Source of the DNA: Desulfovibrionales bacterium
GTDB lineage: Bacteria; Desulfobacterota; Desulfovibrionia; Desulfovibrionales; Desulfomicrobiaceae
Assembly: GCA_012727715.1 (NCBI GenBank)
Contig: JAAYGN010000012.1
Span: 1 to 48,091 of the forward strand
Direction of reading: 5' to 3'
DNA length: 48,091 nt
Position 1 is the stretch's first letter. Every line of letters begins with the position of its first letter. The position numbers and the translations under genes are program-made. The notes beneath the pieces are model-generated. The model made no database searches and was not told the DNA's origin. It worked only from the letters and a program-made list of their open reading frames with translations. Positions 1 through 7,616 of this stretch are shown one piece after another.

Positions 1-389
1 ACTTGCCCCAGATCGCGAAGCATATCCCGCTCGGACTCGTCACCCAGATTCAGGTGTACAGATACAGCATCTGCACCAAGTTTGATGCCGTCTTCCACTG
101 TGCTGACCAAAATTTTAGCGTTGGGAAAAGGAGAAAGAGTTGTGCTGGCCGAAAGATGAATAATCAAACCCACATCGCGACCATGTCCACGATGCCCACA
201 ACGAGATAGTCCCTTATGCATGAGCACAGCGTTGGCCCCGCCTTCGGCGACCTGGTTTACTGTTTCTCGCATGTCCACCAGGCCTTTAATGGGGCCAACG
301 GTCGTACCATGGTCCAGGGGTACAATGACAGTGCGTCCTGTGTTGCGGTTAAAGATTCTTTCCAATCGAATACTTTTGCCCATGTTCAT
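1..389 (-). CDS. ADH synthase / DhnA-type class I aldolase (N-terminal 129 codons, runs off the left edge)
   Basis: Reading leftward from ATG at 389, the protein begins [13 protein letters not shown] and carries [15 protein letters not shown], typical of archaeal-type class I aldolases (DhnA family). It then has [12 protein letters not shown] and a block resembling 2-amino-3,7-dideoxy-D-threo-hept-6-ulosonate (ADH) synthase. That enzyme condenses aspartate semialdehyde with a ketofructose phosphate and feeds 3-dehydroquinate formation in an alternative aromatic pathway; desulfovibrios are known to use this route. A GGAGG lies about 6 bases before the ATG. The attenuator just upstream, with an aromatic-rich leader peptide, independently supports an aromatic amino acid role. 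The catalytic C-terminal part, with the Schiff-base lysine, lies outside the window. A generic fructose-bisphosphate aldolase of the same fold is the alternative. Confidence 0.85.
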   Translation of the reverse strand, partial: MNMGKSIRLERIFNRNTGRTVIVPLDHGTTVGPIKGLVDMRETVNQVAEGGANAVLMHKGLSRCGHRGHGRDVGLIIHLSASTTLSPFPNAKILVSTVEDGIKLGADAVSVHLNLGDESERDMLRDLGQ

Positions 390-420
390 GATGTCCTCCG
401 TTTACGGACCGGACTTGTCC

Positions 421-525
421 AGCGGCCAAAAAGAAAAAAGGGCCGCTGGCGTATGCCTGCGGCCCTTGGGTTACTATGCTTTGGTCAAAAAAAATGGCTA
501 AAGCAGTCCCTCCAGACCACAGGCT
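421..525 (-). promoter_or_regulatory. Transcription attenuator: antiterminator arm plus competing terminator
   Basis: On the minus-strand RNA, GCCUGUGGUCU (524-514, inside the leader peptide) can pair over 11 contiguous positions, three of them G-U, with GGGCCGCAGGC (465-455). The second segment is also the 5' arm of the terminator hairpin at 438-467, so the two folds exclude each other. A further segment, GGCCGCU (427-421), can pair with the released 3' arm AGCGGCC (447-441), giving the antiterminated state an extra hairpin. Inference: stalling on Phe/Tyr/Trp codons favours antitermination, and full translation favours termination. Confidence 0.8.
428..467 (-). terminator. Attenuator terminator hairpin
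   Basis: On the minus strand AAGGGCCGC (467-459) pairs with GCGGCCCTT (446-438). A small inner GGC/GCC stem lies in the loop and TTTTTTCTTTTT (439-428) follows. It ends about 40 bases before the aldolase start codon and points into that gene, so it is a leader terminator rather than the end of an upstream gene. Confidence 0.85.
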
Positions 526-587
526 CTGCAAAAATAAAAGTACCAAAAAAAGTACAAATTGCTGTGATTGGAGGTTACCTTGTTCAT
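498..587 (-). CDS. Aromatic-rich leader peptide of an attenuator (29 aa)
   Basis: This is a short open frame from ATG (587-585) to TAG (500-498). The peptide starts MNKVTSNHSNL, continues with YFFWYFYF at residues 12-19, and ends CRACGLEGLL. Eight consecutive aromatic codons covering Phe, Tyr and Trp are not expected by chance just ahead of an aromatic biosynthesis gene. Codons 22-26 overlap the predicted antiterminator arm (514-524), so a ribosome stalled in the aromatic run and one that reaches the stop codon would leave that arm in different states. Shine-Dalgarno support is weak (AAG-rich), and in-frame GTG codons lie upstream, so the exact start is uncertain. Its role is regulatory; the peptide itself probably has no function. 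Confidence 0.85.
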   Translation of the reverse strand: MNKVTSNHSNLYFFWYFYFCRACGLEGLL

Positions 588-599
588 AATTCTTAACTT

Positions 600-627
600 T
601 TTATTCACTTTCACAATAGCGTGTCAA
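600..627 (-). promoter_or_regulatory. Possible promoter for the aromatic operon
   Basis: A perfect TTGACA (627-622) is followed after 16 bases by AATAAA (605-600), a 4 of 6 match to a -10 box. Initiation would fall only a few bases before the leader-peptide ATG at 587. The -35 is good and the -10 is poor, so the real promoter may lie further upstream in 630-740. Confidence 0.4.
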
Positions 628-748
628 GATAAATTTTACTATTTTTGCTCTTGAGTTTTTCCTTGGTTCATAGCAATTTCTAGCATTGCTCCCCATGGGA
701 TTCAGCGTTACTATCTATTTTCATGTTGTGTGCTGAAGGAGAAAGGAT

Positions 749-1240
749 GTGGCTGCCAAGAAAGGATTACTGAGGGTAGTGCGTAAAGTTTGCCTATGGT
801 GCCAGGGAAAAAGTTGGCCCATGGTTCAGGCGTGCACCCAGACGGAGTGTTCCTTGCATGGATGGCGGCTTTTGGACCAGGCCGAAGATGTCCAGGTGCT
901 AGCTGCGCTGCACACTTTTTGTATTCAGTGTGCGGGTAGTGCTGAGGCTGCCCAAGGGTGCACAGCTGATCAGGGCATCGGTGGGCACGATCCTTGCCCG
1001 GCTCATCCCTTCAGGACCGGAAAAATCACAGCTTTGATTCAAAAAGTCCGTCCTTTGCCCGGATTACACCTTGGTCAGGAAACCCAACAGCAATATTTTC
1101 CCGGACCATCAGCTCAGCAAGCTGAACCGTTGGCTCCTAGCGAGGTTTTGGTGGAAGAAGAAGCCATAGCTACCACATATCGGGTAGTGCAACTTCCTTT
1201 TTTGTTGCCCGAGCGGATCCCCGAGGCTTTGGATATTTGA
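749..1240 (+). CDS. Uncharacterised protein with a duplicated CxxCxG...C...CxxHxxR motif
   Basis: The 163-residue product starts at GTG (749), chosen because AGGAGAAAGG lies just upstream; the ATG two bases earlier is out of frame and stops at once. Two related Cys motifs occur in tandem. One is CLWCQG followed by C, then CSLHGWR (residues ~15-40); the other is CIQCAG followed by C, then CPAHPFR (residues ~58-88). Each has four Cys, a His and a terminal Arg, suggesting two small metal-binding knuckles. Similar CLxCxG...CPLxxYR segments occur in small proteins of other deltaproteobacteria, as far as I recall. The C-terminal half is Gln/Glu-rich without a recognisable fold. Function unknown; it is divergent from the aromatic operon. 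Confidence 0.65.
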   Translation: MAAKKGLLRVVRKVCLWCQGKSWPMVQACTQTECSLHGWRLLDQAEDVQVLAALHTFCIQCAGSAEAAQGCTADQGIGGHDPCPAHPFRTGKITALIQKVRPLPGLHLGQETQQQYFPGPSAQQAEPLAPSEVLVEEEAIATTYRVVQLPFLLPERIPEALDI

Positions 1241-1247
1241 AACTCTG

Positions 1248-1436
1248 TTAGGATCGGATGAGGTGGACGATTTTGAGGCAAAAGTTATGAGCAACCTGGT
1301 AGCCGTCCAGAAGATCTTGCCAATAGTGATGAGCCATAAAAATCAGGGCCAAGGCCGAAAGAAAGAAAAGAACAGCCCAAATTTCATGGGCAATGGCCTG
1401 AATAAGGCGTAGAAAAAAAGATGGCTTGTTGGACAT
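1248..1436 (-). CDS. Small single-pass membrane protein (62 aa), unknown
   Basis: From ATG at 1436 the product begins MSNKPSFFLRLIQ, has one hydrophobic segment at residues ~16-36 (AVLFFLSALALIFMAHH), and ends in a basic/hydrophobic tail. A TTG start seven codons upstream is possible. The ribosome-binding site is weak. It is convergent with the preceding gene, with only 7 bases between the stop codons. I do not recognise a family. The compact position between two genes and the clear transmembrane segment favour a real gene, but the evidence is modest. Confidence 0.45.
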   Translation of the reverse strand: MSNKPSFFLRLIQAIAHEIWAVLFFLSALALIFMAHHYWQDLLDGYQVAHNFCLKIVHLIRS

Positions 1437-1639
1437 GGTTTCTTTTTTATAAGCCAAGGTTTTTTAAAAGTAAACGGAAAAAATTGTGTGCAGCGCAAGC
1501 AATACTTCAGCACGGCTACTATATCGTGGAGCCTTGAATCGCTGTTCTTGATAGATAAAATTCATCCTTGTAGCCACAGCCTTTATTTTTTAACCAATTT
1601 TTCAGTGTAGTTTTCATACTATCCATTTTAGGAGGTATT

Positions 1640-2776
1640 ATGAATAGAGGAAAAAGCCTGTTTTTGGTTATTGTGCTTTTATTTTTTTGCGCCACAGCCT
1701 GGGCTGAAACCATTAAAATTGGGGCTGTGGTGTCTGTCACCGGCGCAGCATCATTTTTAGGTGAGCCCCAAAAAAACACTTTGCTCCAACTTCAAGACCT
1801 GACCAATGCCAAGGGTGGTATGGATGGGCGTCAGGTGGAACTTATTATTTATGATGACGAGTCCGATGTAAATAAATGTGTTATGGCTGCCAGAAAACTT
1901 CTGGATCAGGACCAGGTAGCCGTGGTCATTGGTCCCAGTATTTCTGGTAACACCTTGGCCATTACCCGCTTTTTTTCTTCGGCCCAGGTTCCACTTATTT
2001 CCTGTGCAGCAGCGGAAAAAATTGTTTTTCCTGTGAATCCCTGGATTTTTAATACTCCTCAACTCGATCGTCACGCAGCACTAAAAATTTTGCAGGACGC
2101 CAAGGTCAAGGGCTATACAAAGTTGGCTATTTTAACTGTATCTGATGGCTATGGTCAGGCTGGCCGAGCAGTGTTAAAAGAGCTGGCCAAAGCCCAAGGC
2201 TTTGATTTGGTGGCCGACGAGGTGTATAGCCCCAAAGATACCGATATGACCTCGCAATTGACCAAAATTAAGGGCGTATCACCAGAAGCTATTATCTGTT
2301 GGGGTACTAATCCTGGACCAGCAGTAGTGGCGCGTAACCGCATGCAACTGGGTTTGACCATCCCCTTGTACATGAGCCATGGCGTGGCTTCGGACAAATT
2401 TATTGAATTGGCCGGAGAAGCAGCTGAAGGTTTGGTTCTGCCTGCCGGGCGTTTGACAGCTGTGGATCAGGTTCCAGATGACCATCCCCAAAAAACAGTC
2501 ATTACGGACTATGTCGCAAATTATAGTCAAAAATTTAATGCGCCCATTTCTTCTTTTGGCGGGTATGCCCACGATGCATTTCTGCTCGTCCATGAGGCTG
2601 TGACCAAAGGTGGCTCCGCCAATCCAGAAGATATTCGTGATAATTTGGAAAAAATAAGTGCTCTGCCTGGTACATCGGGCATATACAGCTATAGCCCAGA
2701 CAACCACAATGGCCTGGATGAGGATGCTTTTATCATGGTCATCATTGAAAATGGTACCTGGAAAGTTGTCCCCTAA
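1640..2776 (+). CDS. livK: Branched-chain/aromatic amino acid ABC transporter, periplasmic binding protein
   Basis: The 378-residue product has a signal peptide (hydrophobic core residues 6-20, probable cleavage after AWA at 22) and then the start of a Leu/Ile/Val-binding-protein fold, ETIKIGAVVSVTGAASFLG. Type I periplasmic binding blocks follow, such as VAVVIGPSISGNTLAITRF and the interdomain TVSDGYGQAG. TAGGAGG sits 5 bases before ATG. It heads a five-gene transporter set. The true ligand cannot be read from sequence: HAAT-family binding proteins carry aliphatic or aromatic amino acids, amides, urea or aromatic acids. The ligase gene at the end of the operon hints at an aryl or acyl acid. 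Confidence 0.88.
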   Translation: MNRGKSLFLVIVLLFFCATAWAETIKIGAVVSVTGAASFLGEPQKNTLLQLQDLTNAKGGMDGRQVELIIYDDESDVNKCVMAARKLLDQDQVAVVIGPSISGNTLAITRFFSSAQVPLISCAAAEKIVFPVNPWIFNTPQLDRHAALKILQDAKVKGYTKLAILTVSDGYGQAGRAVLKELAKAQGFDLVADEVYSPKDTDMTSQLTKIKGVSPEAIICWGTNPGPAVVARNRMQLGLTIPLYMSHGVASDKFIELAGEAAEGLVLPAGRLTAVDQVPDDHPQKTVITDYVANYSQKFNAPISSFGGYAHDAFLLVHEAVTKGGSANPEDIRDNLEKISALPGTSGIYSYSPDNHNGLDEDAFIMVIIENGTWKVVP

Positions 2777-2809
2777 TCTGACTGTAATGAGGGCACAGGT
2801 TGAGGTGTT

Positions 2810-3709
2810 ATGAGTTTTTTGACGGTCATAGATTTTTCCAGTTTGCTGCAATACCTTATTACCGGACTAACTCTTGGTAGTATTTATGGCATGACCGCTT
2901 TGGGTTTTACCATTATTTTAAATAGCACTGGAGTAATCAATTTTGCCCAAGGCGAATTTGTCATGCTTGGCGGAATGATGAGTGTGTACTTCATGACCGC
3001 CTTGGGCCTAACAGAACCCGTTGCCGTGGTCTTGGCAGTACTGGGCACTACTGTGATTGGGGCTTTGGTGGAGCGTTTGGCCATTCGACCGGTACGCCAG
3101 AGTCCAGCCATCAACTTGGTCATTATCACCATAGGTGTATCCATCCTCATACGCGGGCTGGTTATGTTTTTTTGGGGCAAGGATACCCATGTGCTTCAGT
3201 CTTTTTCCGGGGATACTCCTATTATGTTTTTAGGTGCTGCCATCATGCCTCAGGCCCTGTGGGTCCTGGGAGTCAGTGCTTTTTTACTCGTAGGTTTTAA
3301 GTTTTTCTTTTCCAAAACCCTGCATGGTAAAGCCATGTTGGCCTGTTCCTTTGATGTTAAAGCCGCATCCCTGGTAGGTATTGGGGTTGAGCGCATGGTT
3401 CTTTTGTCTTTTATGATTTCTGCCTTTGTGGGTGCTGTGGGTGGTGTTATTTTAGCACCCATTACCATGACCTCCTATGATGTAGGTGTACTTTTGGGCC
3501 TGAAGGGATTTGCGGCTTGCATTTTGGGTGGGTTGGGCAATCCCTTTGGCGCTGCAGCCGGTGGGATAGTTCTTGGCATACTGGAATCTTTGGGGGCTGG
3601 GTTTATCTCTTCAGCCTATAAAGACGCTTTGGCTTTTGTTATTTTATTGATCCTTTTGTTTGCCAAGCCTTCGGGTTTATTTGGTCAAAAAGACTCCAAG
3701 CGGGTGTGA
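2810..3709 (+). CDS. livH: ABC transporter permease LivH-type
   Basis: The 299-residue polytopic membrane protein has about eight hydrophobic segments. Near the N terminus, GLTLGSIYGMTALGFTII and GVINFAQGEFVMLGG are typical of LivH, and GLKGFAACILGGLGNPFGA near the C terminus is the permease loop contacting the ATPase. It would form the inner-membrane channel with the next gene product. It begins 33 bases after livK and its stop overlaps the GTG start of livM, indicating translational coupling. Length is normal for the family. Confidence 0.9.
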   Translation: MSFLTVIDFSSLLQYLITGLTLGSIYGMTALGFTIILNSTGVINFAQGEFVMLGGMMSVYFMTALGLTEPVAVVLAVLGTTVIGALVERLAIRPVRQSPAINLVIITIGVSILIRGLVMFFWGKDTHVLQSFSGDTPIMFLGAAIMPQALWVLGVSAFLLVGFKFFFSKTLHGKAMLACSFDVKAASLVGIGVERMVLLSFMISAFVGAVGGVILAPITMTSYDVGVLLGLKGFAACILGGLGNPFGAAAGGIVLGILESLGAGFISSAYKDALAFVILLILLFAKPSGLFGQKDSKRV

Positions 3710-4680
3710 GTGTGTCCTATCGTAAAGATATGTTCTGGTTGGCAGGACTTTTTATAGTCCTGATGCTCACTCCAACCATATTACCCAACAATTATTATCT
3801 GACAATAATGATTTTGGGATGTTTGCATGCCATGATTGCTGTGGGGCTCTGTCTTCTTGTTGGTCACGCCGGGCAAATTTCTTTGGGACACGCTGGTTTT
3901 TATGGTCTGGCCGCCTATACCAGTGCCTATTTGAGTACCACCTGGGGGTTGCCGGTGGAACTATCCATGCTGGCAGGAGTGGTGTTGACCGTGGTAGTCA
4001 GTATTTTGGTGGGCATGCCGTCCTTAAAACTCAAGGGGCATTATCTGGCCATGGCCACCTTGGGTTTTGGGATCATTTTATCCATTTTGTTTACAGAAAC
4101 TGTGGACATTACCGGCGGCCCATCGGGATTTGTGGGGATTCCCCGTTTGTCTTTGGCTGGCTTTGAGCTGCACCGCGATGTGGATATCTTTCGTGTGGTG
4201 GCGATCTTGCTTTGTCTTCTGGTCTGGCTGTGTTTTAATGTTTTGCACTCCCGCATGGGCCGGGCTTTGCGTGCTCTACATACTTCAGACCAGGCAGCCC
4301 AGGCCATGGGTATTGATGTCGCTCGTCACAAGCTTTTTGTTTTTGTTTTATCTGCTGGCTTTGCCGGTCTGGCGGGTGTGCTTTATGCCCATTACTTGAC
4401 CTTTATTGCTCCAGCATCCTTTGGGTTTATGTTTTCCGTGGAACTGATGGTTATGGTTGTTTTGGGAGGCATGGTCAGCGTTCCTGGAGCGATTATTGGA
4501 GCATTTTTTATTACCATTTTGCCTGAATTATTACGTGCTTTTGAAGACATTGAAATTATCCTTTTTGGGTTGATCCTTGTTGTATGCATGATATTTTTGC
4601 CAGACGGTCTGGCTGGAGGCAGTGCACGACTTTGGGCTTGGGTCAAAACCAAACTGGCTCTAGGATGTAGCCGTGGGTAA
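3706..4680 (+). CDS. livM: ABC transporter permease LivM-type
   Basis: The 324-residue polytopic membrane protein starts at GTG (3706), overlapping the livH stop by 4 bases. Characteristic LivM segments are LLVGHAGQISLGHAGFYGL, LKGHYLAMATLGFG, DITGGPSGFVGIP and VMVVLGGMVSVPGAIIGA, the last being the ATPase-contact loop. It pairs with LivH to form the transmembrane pathway of an amino acid (HAAT-family) importer. Length and segment order are normal. The next gene starts inside its last codons, again suggesting coupled translation. Confidence 0.9.
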   Translation: MSVSYRKDMFWLAGLFIVLMLTPTILPNNYYLTIMILGCLHAMIAVGLCLLVGHAGQISLGHAGFYGLAAYTSAYLSTTWGLPVELSMLAGVVLTVVVSILVGMPSLKLKGHYLAMATLGFGIILSILFTETVDITGGPSGFVGIPRLSLAGFELHRDVDIFRVVAILLCLLVWLCFNVLHSRMGRALRALHTSDQAAQAMGIDVARHKLFVFVLSAGFAGLAGVLYAHYLTFIAPASFGFMFSVELMVMVVLGGMVSVPGAIIGAFFITILPELLRAFEDIEIILFGLILVVCMIFLPDGLAGGSARLWAWVKTKLALGCSRG

Positions 4681-5443
4681 CCCCATTTTTTCCTGCGAGC
4701 ATATTGGGGTACGTTTTGGCGGAGTGCAGGCTTTAAGTGAAGTGAGTTTTGCAGCTCAACAAGGGGCTATTACCTCCATTATTGGTCCCAATGGTGCTGG
4801 AAAAACCACGTTCTTAAATGTTATTTCGGGCATGGTTACTCAAGATCAGGGGACGCTTTTTTTTAACAATCAAGATATTTCTCAGACCAAGGCCCATGAG
4901 CGTGCAGCGTTGGGCATGTTGCGAACATTTCAGAATTTGGAAATTTTTTCCAACATGACGGTTTTGGAAAACGTGGCTGTGGGCTGTCATGGTCGCTTTA
5001 CCCTGCCTCTGTGGCATAATGTTTTACGTACTCCGTCTTCTCGGCGTCTGGAAAATCTTGTTCATGACCAAGCTCTGGCAGCCCTGGATTTTGTGGGGAT
5101 GAGTACTGCTGCATCTTCCCTGGCCAAGGATTTGGCTTTTGGGCAGCAACGTTTGCTGGAATTGGCTCGGGCTTTGGCGGCAAAACCCAGACTATTGCTT
5201 TTGGATGAACCAGCGGCTGGACTTAACATAGCTGAAACAAAATTTTTGGCCGAACTTATTATGCGTATTCGGGATAGTTATGACTTATCAGTCATCCTGG
5301 TTGAACATGATATGGACTTGGTCATGGGTATTAGTGATGCCATCATGGTTTTAAGTTTTGGCCAGACCATAAGCCATGGTACACCCGTTCAAGTGCAAAA
5401 AGACCCTCGGGTAATTGCGGCCTATTTGGGTACAGACGACTAA
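4673..5443 (+). CDS. livG: ABC transporter ATP-binding protein LivG-type
   Basis: The 256-residue ATPase starts at GTG (4673) and overlaps livM by 8 bases, with AGGA upstream. Walker A is GPNGAGKTTFLNVISG, the signature region is LAFGQQRLLELARALA (a degenerate ABC signature, as is usual in LivG), and Walker B is RLLLLDEPAAGL followed by the H-loop VEHDMDLVMG. The long insert between Walker A and the signature (residues ~85-140) is typical of LivG rather than LivF. It energises uptake with LivF as a heterodimer. Confidence 0.9.
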   Translation: MGNPIFSCEHIGVRFGGVQALSEVSFAAQQGAITSIIGPNGAGKTTFLNVISGMVTQDQGTLFFNNQDISQTKAHERAALGMLRTFQNLEIFSNMTVLENVAVGCHGRFTLPLWHNVLRTPSSRRLENLVHDQALAALDFVGMSTAASSLAKDLAFGQQRLLELARALAAKPRLLLLDEPAAGLNIAETKFLAELIMRIRDSYDLSVILVEHDMDLVMGISDAIMVLSFGQTISHGTPVQVQKDPRVIAAYLGTDD

Positions 5444-5477
5444 CTCATAGTTACAATAAACTCTGTAATAAAATGAC

Positions 5478-6221
5478 ATGAAATCTACCCTTCTTGCACT
5501 AAAAAATATTGATGTCTTTTACGGTCATATTCATGCCGTGCGTCGCGTGACCTTGCATGTGCGTCAGGGGGAGATTGTTGCCTTGATCGGTGGTAATGGA
5601 GCCGGAAAAACCACCATGTTGTGTACCATCTCTGGTTTGATCCGCCCGAGCCAAGGCAGTATCTTGTATCAGGATGTGGAAATTACCAGGCAAAGCCCTG
5701 AAGCGATTGTGCGAGCCGGACTTTCCCATGTGCCCGAGGGCCGTTTGGTCTTTAGTCCTTTGTCCGTGGAAGATAATTTACACCTGGGTGCGTATACTCG
5801 GCCTTATTTTCGCAAACGAAGTGATATGCTTCAAGATGTGGAGACCATGTACGCCATGTTTCCGGTCTTGCGTGAACGTCGTCATCAACACGCAGGAACC
5901 TTGTCTGGGGGTGAACAGCAGATGTTGGCCATTGCCAGAGCCCTCATGGCCAGGCCCAAACTTCTCCTTTTGGATGAGCCAGGGATGGGTCTTGCTCCGT
6001 TGGTGGTCAAGGATATTTTTCGGCATATTTTAAACTTGCGAGACGAGTTGGGCCTGACAGTACTTTTGGTAGAACAAAATGCGCGTTCAGCCTTAAAAGT
6101 TGCTGATCGTGGTTATGTGCTGGAAAACGGTCGAATTTTGATCCAGGGTACAGCAGGAGAACTTCTTGCCAACCATGACGTACAACGAGCCTATTTGGGA
6201 CGGGAACTGGATGAAAACTAG
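5478..6221 (+). CDS. livF: ABC transporter ATP-binding protein LivF-type
   Basis: The 247-residue ATPase has Walker A GGNGAGKTTMLCTISG, the LivF-typical HVPEGRLVFSPLSVEDNL, signature LSGGEQQMLAIARALM, Walker B KLLLLDEPGMGLAP and H-loop LLVEQNARSAL. It forms the ATPase pair with LivG. The gene follows livG after 34 bases and precedes a ligase gene on the same strand, so all six genes from 1640 probably form one operon. The Shine-Dalgarno sequence before ATG 5478 is weak, but no better in-frame start is seen. Confidence 0.9.
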   Translation: MKSTLLALKNIDVFYGHIHAVRRVTLHVRQGEIVALIGGNGAGKTTMLCTISGLIRPSQGSILYQDVEITRQSPEAIVRAGLSHVPEGRLVFSPLSVEDNLHLGAYTRPYFRKRSDMLQDVETMYAMFPVLRERRHQHAGTLSGGEQQMLAIARALMARPKLLLLDEPGMGLAPLVVKDIFRHILNLRDELGLTVLLVEQNARSALKVADRGYVLENGRILIQGTAGELLANHDVQRAYLGRELDEN

Positions 6222-6277
6222 AACTGTTTTTTTGGACAAAGGGCTGGTGATGAAACCGTCAGGCCAAGGGAGGCGAC

Positions 6278-7567
6278 ATGTACTGGCAGGCTGAGCTTGA
6301 ATGCATGGATCGGGGGGAATTGGAACTTTTACAGCTGGAGCGTCTTCAAGCAACCTTAAATCGGGTAACACGTAATGTCCCCTTGTATCGTACGCGTTTT
6401 TCCGACCTGGGGCTTGACCCCTATGATCTTCAGTCCTTGGAGGATGTCAGGAAAATTCCTTTTACCACTAAAGATGATCTGCGTGAGCATTATCCCTATG
6501 GCCTTTTTGCCGTGCCCTTGCGTGATGTGGTGCGGATGCAAGGATCGACCAGTACTCCAGGTAAACCAGGAGTGGTGGGCTATACTGTTGGTGACATTCA
6601 TCGTTGGTCCCATCTGGCAGCTCGAATTTTGGTCGCTGGCGGAGTTACCAAGGATGATGCAGTACAAATTGCCTTTAATTATGGGTTATATACCAGTGCT
6701 TTTGGCATTCATTCTGGAGCGGAGTTGCTGGGTGCTTCGGTTATTCCCAGCTCCAGCAGTGACGCCCAGCGACAAATTTTGATCATGCAGGATTATCGTA
6801 GCACTGCCCTTACCTGTTCACCTAGCTATGCTCTGCATCTCGCTGATACCCTGGATGAGCTGGGCATCAACAAAACAGCCCTGAGTTTACGCTTTGGTCT
6901 TTTTGGTTCAGAGCCCTGGACCGAAGAAATGCGCCAGGAAATTGAAGCACGACTTGGTATTTTGGCGACAGACAATTACGGATTAAGTGAAATTACCAGT
7001 GTTGCTGGGGAATGTTTGCAACGAGACGGGCTGCACATCAATGAAGATCATTTTCTGGCTGAAATTATCGATCCGCTCACAGGCCAGGTTCTTCCGGTGG
7101 GACACAAAGGAGAATTGGTGCTTACGACTTTGACCAAGGAGGCTTTTCCCTTGATTCGTTTTCGTACTGGTGATCTTACCACGCTCATGGACTCCGAGTG
7201 TGCTTGTGGGCGGACCTTGCGGCGTATGTCACGCATTCCCGGACGCAGTGATGATATGCTCATTATTCGTGGAGTTAATGTTTTTCCTTCCCAGATTAAC
7301 GAGGTGATCATCAGTACTGGACTTATGGACCCCCATTATCAGATTGTTTTGGACCGGGTGGGGCAGATGGATAGAGCCACCTTATGTCTTGAGGCCCCAG
7401 AGTCCTTTTGTACAGATTCCATCAAGGAGTCCCAGCGTATTTTGGAAAATGTGCGCCTGCGTTTACAGACAGCTTTGGGAGTGACTTTTGAGGTGCGTTT
7501 GGTGGAGCCGAGGTCCATTGATCAGCAATACGGCGGTCGGGTGCTGGATAAGCGGACTTTGATATAG
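6278..7567 (+). CDS. Phenylacetate-CoA-ligase-like adenylate-forming enzyme
   Basis: The 429-residue product matches PaaK-type ligases in length and layout. It has an N-terminal LNRVTRNVPLYRTRF block, the adenylate loop GSTSTPGKPGVVGYT, FGSEPWTEEMR, the acyl-adenylate motif NYGLSE, RTGDLTTL and the C-terminal hinge region GRSDDMLIIRGVNVFPSQI. Such enzymes activate aryl- or acylacetates with ATP and CoA. GGGAGG lies just before ATG 6278. Its position behind livKHMGF suggests that it activates either the imported compound or an aryl acid made from an imported aromatic amino acid via 2-keto acid oxidoreductases. The exact substrate is inferred, not shown. Confidence 0.85.
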   Translation: MYWQAELECMDRGELELLQLERLQATLNRVTRNVPLYRTRFSDLGLDPYDLQSLEDVRKIPFTTKDDLREHYPYGLFAVPLRDVVRMQGSTSTPGKPGVVGYTVGDIHRWSHLAARILVAGGVTKDDAVQIAFNYGLYTSAFGIHSGAELLGASVIPSSSSDAQRQILIMQDYRSTALTCSPSYALHLADTLDELGINKTALSLRFGLFGSEPWTEEMRQEIEARLGILATDNYGLSEITSVAGECLQRDGLHINEDHFLAEIIDPLTGQVLPVGHKGELVLTTLTKEAFPLIRFRTGDLTTLMDSECACGRTLRRMSRIPGRSDDMLIIRGVNVFPSQINEVIISTGLMDPHYQIVLDRVGQMDRATLCLEAPESFCTDSIKESQRILENVRLRLQTALGVTFEVRLVEPRSIDQQYGGRVLDKRTLI

Positions 7568-7616
7568 TGATTTGGTGTATTTTTGCCTCAAGACTTTTTA
7601 GGCCAGAGTAAAGGAT

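Noticed and set aside
349-546. Minus-strand 65-codon frame starting TTG across the attenuator
   Set aside because: It has no SD, runs through the terminator hairpin and overlaps the leader peptide and the aldolase start in another frame. The leader peptide frame explains the region better.
216-596. Plus-strand frames over 216-596
   Set aside because: They are antisense shadows of the aldolase gene and leader; they have no homology-like motif and no SD.
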